Assembly: GCA_039707655.1 (NCBI GenBank)
Contig: CM077672.1
Location: forward strand, 199,554,537 to 199,618,536
Direction: 5' to 3'
Source: Elymus sibiricus
Taxonomy: Eukaryota; Streptophyta; Magnoliopsida; Poales; Poaceae
DNA length: 64,000 nucleotides
This document shows, in pieces, positions 46,066-56,208 of this stretch. The position numbers were made by a program, and so were the translations under genes. Numbering within the stretch: the stretch's first letter is position 1; each line of letters begins with the position of its first letter. Below the pieces are notes generated by a model that saw nothing but the letters and a program-made list of their open reading frames with translations, ran no database searches and had not been told where the DNA came from.

Positions 46066-48862
46066 CGGCCACATGTGGAGCCAAAAATTTGAAAAAAATT
46101 TAACCAAAAAAAACGAGGCAAAAAAATTTAACCAGGTCGAGAACGAAATTTGAAAAAAAATTAACCAAAAAAAACGAGCCAAAAAAATGAGCCAGATCCA
46201 AATTCAAAATTCAAAAATAGCAATGGCGCACGGTGGGGGTTAGACGGTGCGCCACTACTATTTTCCCGCCTTCAAAATTCAAAAAAAATCAAAAAAAAAA
46301 TTTTAAAAAAATTACCAGTGGCGCACCTGTAGCAATAGTAATGGCGCACCAGAGGTGCGCCACTGTTACCTGCAATACTAATGGCGCACCAGAGGTGCGC
46401 CATTAGTATTTCTTATTAGTGGCGTGGTAATAGTGGCGCACCTATGGTGCGCCATTAATACCCAAAAGTGGTGCGCCACTAATGTGCTTTTTTCTAGTAG
46501 TGCATCCTCGGCCCCCATTGCTCCACCTTGGCACCGTAGCCGACCCCCACCACCAACACGAGCTCGGCCATGCCCTCGCCTTCCCCTATAGCTCACCGGA
46601 GCTCACCCACTGGACGGAGCCCCGCCGCCATCCACCACCACCATGGCTAGCCGCTGCAGACCGTCCCCGCCTTCGCCACCCACGGGCACGGGAGGGAGCC
46701 ACAAGGTCGTCCCCGCCACCGGCCGAGCCCGCCGTGCTCTGCCCCGCTGGATTCAGCCACGGCCGGCCGCCCCCTGTTGCTGTGTCGGGGAGAGGCGTAG
46801 GAGAAGAAGGAAGAAGGAGGAGGAGGGAGAAAAGTCGTCGTGGGACCCGCCAGTCAGCGGCAGAAGCCGGTCCCCGCCCCCACCACGTCGGCTTAAGTGG
46901 ATACATATTTGAATAAATATGTTTTCTGCTTTGGAAGGCATACTTCCACATAGCTTCGGTCAGAAATACGTCTCCTGTGCTCCGAAGGCGTATTCCAGTG
47001 CGCTTTCAGTTTTTCTGCCCAGCGCCAAAAGTACTATTTTGCGGATGTTCACTCGTTAAGCGCAGAAACGGGCAGTTTTCTGTTTGTTTTCCGCCTAACG
47101 AACGAACGGCCGTAACTCCGCAACCGTAACTCCGATTCAGGTGATTCCAAAGCCCACGTTCTCAGTTCGTCGAGCCCGTTCCGATGATATCATTTTCATG
47201 ATGTTGACACATTCTGAAAATGCCCATTTTGCCCCTGCCCTATATTCAGCCCTCCGAGAGGGAATCCTTTCCGGCGAATTTTCTGCGAGGTGACCGCACT
47301 TCTCTCTGGTGAATCTGTCGACCCCCAGGCAAGCCGACCATTTGATATATGCCCTAAAGCATTGCTCCGTGTTATTCTTGTATGTTTAATTAATGAATAT
47401 GCTTGTGCTAGAAATAATTAAACCCCTGATAGTTGTGTTGCTGTTCGCATTACCTGCTAATGCTCATCATATTATTGCATTAGTGACTCGTAGGTGACAT
47501 TATGGAGATAGGTTGTTATGCTTTCAGTGCGTATTAGTGCTATTATTGCTATGATAAAGAACGTGACTTAATAATGACAACCTCCTCCGTCGGCTGGATC
47601 GAGTCATAGTGCCACCGAACCGAGCTCATCAGTGCAACCACATTTGCCTTTATGGGAAGGCCCTAGCTTGGTCTATTGTTGTGCCTCTTGTCGGTACCAC
47701 CAAAGAGGGGGGATTATGCGTGGGTGCTACCCTGGCCCGGTAGGCGGCGATAATCCTGTGAGCCCAGTTTATGGTTATGTGCACAGGTCCCCATTTGGGA
47801 CAGTTTTGTTTGGCCACGACGGTGGCAGGTGTCAGGAGTGACATAGGGGCTACCCAGGACTTGACCCTGGGAGGGTATGATTGTCGGTGGGGCCGTAAGA
47901 GTGCCGGGCAATAGACAAGTTTTGTTGGAGCAGCACCGGTCCACCCGAATGGGAGCATGAGGCCAGGAGCTCCATAGTGTGGGGGAAAGTGCGCAACCTC
48001 TGCAGAGTGTAAATCTATTCGAATAGCCGCGTCCTCGGTCATAGACACAGTTCGTACTAGGTCACACTATTTGGTCTGTGTCGAGTCCGGAGGAACAAAC
48101 TATATAACGTTGTTGCTAAGACTGAACCAGAGAATGGTAAGGTTTATCAGACTTGCAGTACAGATGCATGGACATCGGATGATGTCAGAAATATGAGATG
48201 TTAGCCATGGGATGGCTAATAGAGAAACGGTCGTATGACCGAAAGATTTGGATTGGATTTGGATCGAATTCGGATTTGGATTGGATCATGAGAATATTTG
48301 GAGTATGGATTATTTGCTGGATATGCTTTATCTTCGTCATACTGTATTTACTTCAGTTGTTATCTTGCTGATAATCCTATTATGACATGATAATTAATGC
48401 TGCTAGATGACTAATCTTGCTAGATAATTCTGCCATAACATGATAGTTAATACTGTTAAGATAACAAGTGCATGCTTGAATGCCATGGATTGCTTTGCTT
48501 GGTGTATATGTTGGTTTGGTTGCTTGCGAGTACATTCAAAAGTACTCAGTGGCCTTCAATGTGGCCAGGTTCACCTAAGGATCCGACGTCCACTAGCGAG
48601 GAGCCGGAGCGTTCGCAGGCTAGAAGAGTAACCCAGTCAGATCCCTGTGGATTGGAGCCGCACCAAGACCATGCTGCCTTAGATAGAGCTTTTTCGCTGC
48701 CATCACCCTTGTAAAATATCATGTAAGACTTATATATTCATTAATAGAAATGTCTGTGTTCATGATACTTGTTGTAAAAGCGCATGCCAGAGTGATTTCC
48801 TGGGCTGGTATGTGCGGTGACCGTCTGACTACAGTGGTATTCAGGCAGGGCGCCACATACAG

Positions 48863-51558
48863 TATCTACATTATTTATGAAACATCTCAAGGGCCTGAGT
48901 ACTAGTGGAAAATACTACGGCGTAGCGGAACATCAGCTGAGACACTCCATCCCATAGGGACACTGCTGGGACACGACCTAGTTAGCGTAGCACGAACCAT
49001 CGGGAGCTCCGCCCTCGGCTTCTCCTGCATCTGGCATGATACGCCAGGTGAGTACTTGGAATGTACTCGCAAGCTCACAACAACCAAAACAGTGCAGCAA
49101 ACAACAGCATGGCAGTGACTAGGTTAAATGCTTAGGAACAGGCATGCTTTAAGATGCTCACTTACTGTTACCAATTTACTCTCTTCCGGGTTCACATCAT
49201 GACCCCCGGAGCACTCATGACCCATCTGTCACATCTAAGCTTAAGATGAGTTCTTCCATCATTATTACTGTTGATCATACAGTATGACCTAGTACGAACG
49301 GTATCCATTACCGTGGACGCGGCTATTTGAATAGATTCTTACACTCTACAGAGGTTGTGCACTTTGCCCACACCATGGACATTCGTCCAACGAAACTTGC
49401 CTAACCCGTGACCCTTCTATCGTACCACCGACAATCATTCCCCTTCTGGGTCATGCCCTGGGTGGCCCTTGTGTCACTCCTAACACCTGCCACTGTCGTG
49501 GCCAAACTACACTGTCCCAAACGGGGACGCCGGCAAATAACTCAACTTGGGCTCACATGGTTATCGTCGTCTACCTGATCAGGGCAGGATGCACGCATAA
49601 CCTTCCCCCTTTAGTGGTATCGGTAAAAGAGCACACGGTAAGACCAAGTCAAGGCCGTCCCATTCCGGCAGATGTGGCTGCACGGTTAAGTCCGGGTCGG
49701 TGGCACTTGATCAACCATCAAGTTTAGGTTTTAGCGAATAACATATCATGCATCAGACAGAGTTATCTTATCATACTTGCTAGTGTATGCCAAAACATTA
49801 AAAAATATGAGCTAGGTCATTTTTATCTTTAATTAAATTAATGCAAAAAGAATTTAACATATAGCCAATACTATTGCAATGCCTTATGCAATGGATGATG
49901 TGGCTTGCCTTTCTCAAGTGGGGTGTCAACAATCTCCTGGTCTTCAACACCAAAGTAATTTCCCTCTGAAAATATGTTTAAATAGCAAAAGAAAATGTTA
50001 CATAAAGCATTTTTGTTGGCCAAAAATTCTGTACATATTAGAAAAATACCAAATTTGGCCAAAAAATAAAGGGGCTCAATACAAAACTATTGCAAAAAGA
50101 ATCAATTGATTTGGACTTGTGGTTTAAAACTAATGGCTGGTCAAAGTTGGTGGTCAAATCTGGAATTTAAATAGAAAAAGGAAAAACCTCCAGCGGGCCA
50201 CGTCGAAGGCGTAAAGTGGAGGGGCGCCTCCACTTACCGCTTCGACCGTGGGCCGAAGTCGCTGACGAGTGGGGCCCAGCTGTCTGATTTAAAAGAAAAA
50301 GAGGGGAACAGAGGCGAGGCGGCTCACCAACGGCGGTCACCGGCGATAGAGACGGCGGCGAGGTCAGGAAACGGCGGGAGTGGATCAAGCAGTCGACGGC
50401 GGTTCTCCCCGTACCCGCAGCTTCTCCGGAGATGGCCGGACGGCATCGCGCCCTTCCTCTCCGGCGGCGGCTGACTTCGGGTGTTGTTGAAGACGGTGAT
50501 TCCGGCAGCACCTCGGTCGGGAAAGAGGTCAGGGAGGGCCAGGGGAGTTCACTGAGCTCGTGGGTGGGGTTGGAAAGGCTTGGGGTTGGGCGAGGCTGGC
50601 TGGAGCGGAGTGGGGATCGGGCGGCAGAGCTCCGGCGAGCTGCGAGGCCAGAGGGCCTCCTATCCTTCGCGCGGTGAGCTGGGGCTCGATTGGGTGATGG
50701 TAGAGTGTGGTGAGGAGCTGAGCGAGCCAGGCGGGGGCTTTTAGAGGTGGGGAGGGGTTGATAGTGGCCGCTGGCCGCCATGGCCTTGCTGGCGAAGCAA
50801 GGACGGCGAGCTGGCCGTCGCGGAGTGCGGCGAGGTGACGGAGGAGGCCAGTGTAGTTAATGCTCGAAGTGGCGGCGCATAAGGAAAGCTCCAGCCAGCT
50901 CAGCCACCGTACTGCCACTGTGCCGCCCGTGGCACACGTTGGCCATATCCGGCGAGCTCGCTGCCGGCGAGGGGGAAGGGTCTAGAGGGGGTATGTAGGC
51001 GGTGGATATGTCGTCGACGCGCGGGGACAAGGTACGGCGACGCGGTCATCGTGCTCCGATGCGACCCGAGCCTGCCGGCACCCAGAGCGCGCGTTTGGCA
51101 GCGCTGGCCGCGTGGTCACCATGTGCACAGGCGCACGCGGTGCAAATTGGCCTGCCAAACCGTGTCTAGTGTGCCGACCTTGGGTCCTGTAGTCTCCCCG
51201 TGTCACTGGAATGGCTAGATACAACCTTAACTGAAGGGTAGCATCAAGAATAGTTTCCGGTCAGAAACTTGAGAGGGATCCAGAGAGAAGATGAGTTGGA
51301 TCTAGAGGCAAGGGAGATGTCTGATGTGTTCTAGGTTGGAAGGAGTACATGCTGGAGAAAATTGAGCAACTTTTGCAAAGATTTGAGCATAGCTCATGTA
51401 CAACTCACAATCTGGTCCAAAAACTTGCTGAGGATGTTGCACTCACTTGGATGTACTCCTTGAAGTGAAATTGGGTATTTAGGGATTATTTGGTGGTGAT
51501 AAGATGCTATAAAAATTTCAGAGCCAATGGCCACTTCTAGCTGGTACTTCCTTCACAT
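48863..51558 (-). mobile_element. LTR H, second part, truncated
   Basis: Continues LTR H from 10632 after element A (CTATGACAG then TATCTACATTATTTATG). On the minus strand its order mirrors LTR B: an AT-rich start with GTGAAGGAAGTACC (near 51540), a GC-rich middle (about 50200-51150), CTCTGTAGAGTGTAAGAATC, then CGAGTACATTCCAAGTACTC. The 5' end (TGTAACACC) is missing; the sequence changes near 51558. Long GC-rich ORFs in the middle are open on both strands and not convincing genes. Confidence 0.7.
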
Positions 51559-52420
51559 AGCGGGCCACGGGAGGCGGGAGCAGGTGGTCCTGCCGGTGCT
51601 GGTTTGGGCGGCTGGAGCAAGAAGATCAGAGATTGAAGAAGCAGCACGGCCGTTGGATTAACATCCAACGGTCACTGCTGCTAGAATCGTTTGTTGACTA
51701 AGTTGACAAAGCCCTGCATACGCGTCAATTTAGTAGGCCCACAAGTCAGCCTCCAAATCTGCTGGGTCCCAGCTGTCATGGGGAGGAATCTTTTTTCGCG
51801 TAATGAGGAGGCACTTCCTTTCTTGCGAAGATATAGCTGGTGGGTCCCAGCTGTCAGGGCGAGGAATCATTTTTTTATGCGTAATAAGGAGGAACTTGCT
51901 TGCGTGCGGCCATGGACCATGTGGGTCCCTATTGTCAGCCTCTCCACATACATCCCTCTTCCGATGGCTATCATTTGTTGACCATGTTGACCACGCCGCA
52001 CCGATAGAACAAACGCGGTGGATGACGGCGAGTCCTAGGAGGGAACGACCGGTAGCCGACAAAGACATAGAAGTGGATGCCAACATGGAGGGGAGTACGA
52101 GGGTTGACTGGTTCGGCTGCGGTGTGGCCGAAGAATAACAGGAGGTGTGGGTAAGTAGAGGGATGGCCTGGCCAGCGATGGGAGTAGGGTGGGGCGGTGA
52201 GGCCTGCGTGGCAGCACAACCAGCCACGGGCGGCGGGATCAGGCGGTCCCGCCGGCGGTGGTTTGGGCGGCTGAAGCAAGAAGATCTGAGATTGAAGAAG
52301 CACAACAGCCGTTGGATGGACATCCAACAGCCTCTACTGCTAGAATCGTGTGTTGACTATAAGTTGACAAAGCCTTGCGTACGCATCAACTTAGTAGGCC
52401 AACAAATCAGTATCACATCT
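51559..52420. repeat. ~655-bp-spaced direct duplication, possibly a MULE end
   Basis: About 180 bases at 51565-51750 recur at 52222-52410: GGTTTGGGCGGCTG, AGCAAGAAGATC, GCCGTTGGAT, GCTAGAATCGT, GTTGACAAAGCC. Between them, TGGGTCCCAGCTGTCA and GCGTAAT(A/G)AGGAGG recur at short range. This layout resembles ends of wheat Mutator-like elements, but I see no matching terminal repeat or target duplication. The family is uncertain. Confidence 0.45.
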
Positions 52421-52426
52421 GTGGCG

Positions 52427-53049
52427 GACAACATACAGCCCGTTTGCTATTTTTAATAATTTACAGCCCATTTTTTAATTCTTATGGAATTTACTATAGC
52501 CCATTTACTGCTTGTTAACAGTACAGCCCATTTTCTAGCCAGGGCCAGGGTTAAAAATTTCAACCAAACTTCCCACATTTTGGTGGGGTCCGAATTATTT
52601 TTATCCCAAAATTTTGATTCAGATTCAATCTAATTTCAACATTATTTTATATTAGGTTAAAATCCAATGAAATTTTGCGCGCGCAACAAAAAGTGTAATG
52701 AAATTAAAAATTTCAAATTCCAAAAAAACTAATTTTCAAACTAATTTTGGCTGCTCATCCAGGAAGCCAGGATCATCGGCCCCCATGTCCGTGATGGCAT
52801 TGTCCCTCCGCAAGCTGATGCTCATTGAGGAGATGGAGGTTGTAGCACTGGTCCTCCCGCGCTTGCCGGAACGCCAACACCGGCGGCATTGGTAGCTCTT
52901 CCGCCATTAGGGCGTCTAAGTGTGGCCGCACCTGCTCTATGGTGAACACAGCATGAAGCCGCGCGGGCGGTGGCGCCGGCTCCTGGTCGGAAGCCTCGTC
53001 CATCGTCTAGTCATCGTCGCTGAGCTCGGCGAGTTCGCTGGCATGCCAG
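52427..53049. other. Unassigned flank with TACAGCCCATT repeats
   Basis: From 52434 to 52545 the motif ACAGCCCATTT (or TATAGCCCATTT) occurs about four times. AT-rich sequence follows, then a GC-rich end with a short minus-strand frame (53003-52773, MDEASDQEPAPPPARLH). That frame has no family I recognise and may be a transposon relic. It ends at GCCAG, the target site of element D; the interrupted sequence resumes at 62122. Confidence 0.4.
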
Positions 53050-54194
53050 TGTTGGAAATATGCCCTAGAGGCAATAATAAATTGGTTATTATTATATTTC
53101 CTTGTTCATGATAATCGTTTATTATCCATGCTATAATTGTATTGATTGGAAACTCAAATACATGTGTGGGTACATAGACAACACTGTGTCCCTAGTAAGC
53201 CTCTAGTTGACTAGCTTGTTGATCAAAGATGGTTAAGGTTTCCTAGCCATGGACATGAGATGTCATTTGATAACGGGATCACATCATTAGGAGAATGATG
53301 TGATGGACAAGACCCAAACTGTAAACGTAGCATTTGATCGTGTCAGTTTATTGCTATTGTTTTCTGCATGTCAAGTATCTGTTCCTTTGACCATGAGATC
53401 ATGCAACTCACTGACACCGGAGGAATACCTTGTGTGTATCAAACGTCGCAACGTAACTGGGTGACTATAAAGGTGCTCTACAGGTATCTCCGAGGGTGTC
53501 TGTTGGGTTGGCATGGATCAAGACTGGGATTTGTTACTCCGTATGACGGAGAGGTATCTCAGGGCCCACTCGGTAATACAACATCACAATGAGCCTTGCA
53601 AGCAATGTGACTAAAGTGTTAGCCACGAGATCTTGTATTACGGAACGAGTAAAGAGACTTGCCGGTAACGAGATTGAACTAGGTATAGTGATACCGACGA
53701 TCGAATCTCGGGCAAGTAACATACCGAAGAACAAAGGGAACAGCATACGGGATTAACTGAATCCTTGACATAGAGGTTCGACCGATAAAGATCTTCGTAG
53801 AATATGTAGGAGCCAATATGGGCATCCAGGTCCCGCTATTGGTTATTGATCGTAGAGGTGTCTCGGTCATGTCTACATAGTTCTCGAACCCGCAGGGTCT
53901 ACACACTTAACGTTTGGTGACGATTAGTGTAATTGAGTTATTATGTTGGTGACCGAAAGTTGTTCGGAGTCCCGGATAAGATCCCGGACATGACGAGGAT
54001 CTCCGGAATAGTCCGGAGGTAAAGATTGATATATGTGATAATAGTGTTTTGATCTCCGGAAGAGTTCCGAAGTTCACCGGAAGGGGTTCCGGATGTTTAC
54101 CGAAGTGTTCGGGTGCAGCAACACTTTATATGAGCCAAAGGGATAAAGCCCACAAGGTATTGGAAAGTGCAAAAGTAGTTTTGCTGCCGCGTAA

Positions 54195-54323
54195 GCGGTA
54201 CTACCGCTTGGTGAAGCGGTACTACCGCCCGAGCGGTACTACCGCTTGTGTGAAGCGGTACTACCGCCCCAGCGGTACTACCGCCCCAGCGGTACTACCG
54301 CTTGTGTGAAGCGGTACTACCGC
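54195..54323 (+). promoter_or_regulatory. Seven-copy palindromic array in U3 of element D
   Basis: GCGGTACTACCGC occurs at 54195, 54216, 54233, 54255, 54272, 54289 and 54311. Each copy is an odd palindrome (GCGGTA-C-TACCGC). The array ends about 130 bases upstream of the TATA box. The right LTR has the same array at 61388-61516, with one copy mutated near 61448. Function is unknown; transcription-factor sites or RNA hairpins are possible. Confidence 0.8.
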
Positions 54324-54454
54324 TTGTGCGCGGCTGTGCACGGTTCGGCAGGGATCCGAGTTGGACTCTTTCCCTGCGGGCCAAACCGACCTTGTGCGGG
54401 CAAAACCGACCCGGAGGAGGCTTTTACTCCAAGTTTAGACCCCAAGGCTCAACA

Positions 54455-54463
54455 TATAAATAG
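54455..54463 (+). promoter_or_regulatory. TATA box of the 5' LTR of element D
   Basis: TATAAATAG follows the palindromic array and precedes AGGGGCAGGGC. The 3' copy is at 61648-61656. Confidence 0.8.
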
Positions 54464-54929
54464 AGGGGCAGGGCTAGCACACGGGACACATCAAGATTTC
54501 CCCAAGCCGTGTGCGGCAACCCTAACCCTCTAGTTCCTCCGTCATAATCTCCGTAGCGCTTGGCGAAGCCCTGCAGAGATTGTTCCTCACCACCATCACC
54601 ACGCCGTCGTGCTGCTGGAACTCAACCACTACTTCACCATCGCTCGCTGGATCGAGGAGGTGAAGGCGTCATCAAGCCGTACGTGTGTTGAACGCGGAGG
54701 TGCCGTCCGTTCGGCACTAGATCAGAAGGATCGTGATTGGATCGCGGGACGCTCGGCGATTTGGATCGCGAAGACGTTCGACTACATCAACCGCGTTTAT
54801 TAACGCTTCCGCTTAGCGATCTACAAGGGTATGTAGATTCACTCTCCCTCTCGTAGATGCTCATCACCATGGATAGATCTTGCGTGTGCGTAGGAAAATT
54901 TTTGTTTCCCATGCAACGTTCCCCAACAG

Positions 54930-56208
54930 TGGCATCATGAGCCAGGTCTATGCGTAGATGAGATCTCGAGTAGAACACAAACGAGTTGTGGGCGTGGATG
55001 TATACGTATTGCTTGCCGTTACTAGTTGATATTTGATTCGGCGGTACTGTGAGATGAAGCGGCCCGGACCGACATTACGCGTACACTTACGCGAGACAGG
55101 TTCCTTCAACTAACATGTAACTTCGTTGCATAAAGATGGCTAGCGGGTGTCTGTCTCTCTCACTTTAGTTGAATCGATTTCAATGAAGAGGGTTCTTTTA
55201 GAAGATCAAAAAGCAATCACTACACCACGTTGTGGTTTTGCGTAGGTAAGAACGGTTCTTGCAAACCCGTAGCAGCCACGTAAAATTTGCAACAACAATT
55301 AGAGGACGTCTAACTTGTTTTTGCAGGGTATGTTGTGATGTGATATGGCCAATTACATGATGAGATATATGTGATGTATGAGATGATCATGTTTTGTATA
55401 GAATATCACGACTTGCATGTCGATGAGTACGGCAACTGGCAGGAGCCATAGAGTTGTCTTTAATTATTGTATGACCTGCGTGTCAATCATTAAGCGCTAT
55501 GTAATGCTTTACTTTATCGCTAAACGTTAGCTATAGTCATGGAAGCATCAGTCGGCGCGACAACCTTATGGCGACACGTTGATGGAGATCAAGATGATGG
55601 AGATCATGGTGTCATGCCGGTGACGATGGAGATCATGCCGGTGCTTTGGAGATGGAGATCAAAAGCACAAGTTCATGGCCATATCATGTCACTTATGATT
55701 TGCATGTGATGTTAATCCTTTTATGCATCTTATTTTGCTTAGGACGACGGTAGCATTATAAGGTGATCCCTCACTTAAATTTCAAGATAAATTGTGTTCT
55801 CCCCGAGTGTGCACCGTTGCGAAAGTTCGTCGTTTCGAGACACGCCGTGATGATCGGGTGTGATAGACTCTACGTTCGCATACAACGGGTGTAAGCCATG
55901 TTGCACGTGCGGAACACTCGGGTTAAACTTGACGAGCCTAGCATGTACAGACATGGCCTCGGAACACAAGAGACCGAAAGGTCGAACATGAGTCATATAG
56001 TAGATATGATCAACATGAAGATGTTCACCATTGAAACCACCTCAACTCACGTGATGATCGGACTTGAGTTGGTGGATTTGGATCATGTTACACTCGAATG
56101 ATCGGAGGGATGTCAATTTGAGTGGGAGTTTTTAAGTAATATGATTAACTAAACTCATTATCTAGAACAATAGTCTAAGTTGTCTTTGCTATATTTATGT
56201 TGTAGATC
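54930..56208 (+). other. Leader of element D with primer binding site
   Basis: TGGCATCATGAGCCAGGTC begins one base after the LTR; it is the lineage's initiator-tRNA-Met-type site with two bases off the usual TGGTATCAGAG. The 1.28-kb leader has no long frame and ends at the ATG at 56209. Packaging and dimerisation signals are expected here from BARE biology but I cannot point to them. Confidence 0.7.

Larger units (their letters stand above)
44535..46502. mobile_element. Non-autonomous CACTA transposon in the 3' LTR of A
   Basis: Terminal inverted repeats are CACTACTACAAAA at 44535 and, on the opposite strand, CACTACTAGAAAA at 46502. A 3-bp CAT duplication flanks it (44532-44534 and 46503-46505). 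The other LTR of A shows the empty site near 37432. The ends are packed with about 32 GCGCACC/GGTGCGC motifs arranged as inverted pairs, as expected for CACTA subterminal transposase-binding repeats. The middle contains a ~500-bp pyrimidine-rich tract. No transposase is encoded; long ORFs there come from the simple-sequence tract. Confidence 0.92.
10633..48857 (+). mobile_element. Element A: large-LTR non-autonomous retrotransposon carrying nested insertions
   Basis: A starts TGTAACACCCTGG at 10633 and ends GGCGCCACA at 48857, flanked by GACAG (10628-10632) and TACAG (48858-48862), a duplication with one mismatch. The 5' LTR is split by B; without B it is about 4.15 kb. The 3' LTR is about 4.2 kb without its CACTA. 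The primer binding site is at 39779 and the polypurine tract at 42675-42687. The interior (39774-42689) is only 2.9 kb and has no gag or pol frame, so it must be mobilised by proteins of another element. Net length is about 11.3 kb. This fits the large retrotransposon derivative (LARD) type, probably gypsy-related; I do not assign a family name. Confidence 0.85.
42690..48857 (+). repeat. 3' LTR of element A, containing a CACTA insertion
   Basis: Starts TGTAACACCCTGGTC and ends GCGCCACA. 6,168 bp with the 1,968-bp CACTA and its duplication, about 4.2 kb without. The TATAAAA box at 44384-44390 is retained here but missing from the 5' LTR. Confidence 0.85.
53050..54928 (+). repeat. 5' LTR of element D
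   Basis: 1,879 bp; TG...CA ends; U3 holds seven copies of GCGGTACTACCGC (54195-54323), then TATAAATAG at 54455-54463, followed by a leader and a CATCACCACGCCGTCGTGCT segment typical of BARE-lineage U5. Confidence 0.95.

Noticed and set aside
45428..46153. 241-codon Pro/Ser-rich ORF and overlapping frames in the CACTA
   Set aside because: Produced by the (CTCCTC)n tract; several frames on both strands are open at once and no domain is present.
50167..50918. 204- and 129-codon minus-strand ORFs in LTR H
   Set aside because: They lie in the GC-rich part of an LTR, overlap an open plus-strand frame and have no recognisable motif.
51730..52323. 197-codon minus-strand ORF
   Set aside because: Its sequence follows short repeats within a duplicated transposon end; no family resemblance.
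52773..53003. Host gene exon (MDEASDQEP frame)
   Set aside because: 76 codons, no recognised domain, preceded by a stop in the reading frame across the D insertion, and surrounded by repeats.
54195..54323. CRISPR-like repeat/spacer array
   Set aside because: Spacers are 4-9 bases and the unit lies in a plant LTR, duplicated in both LTRs. It is a promoter repeat.
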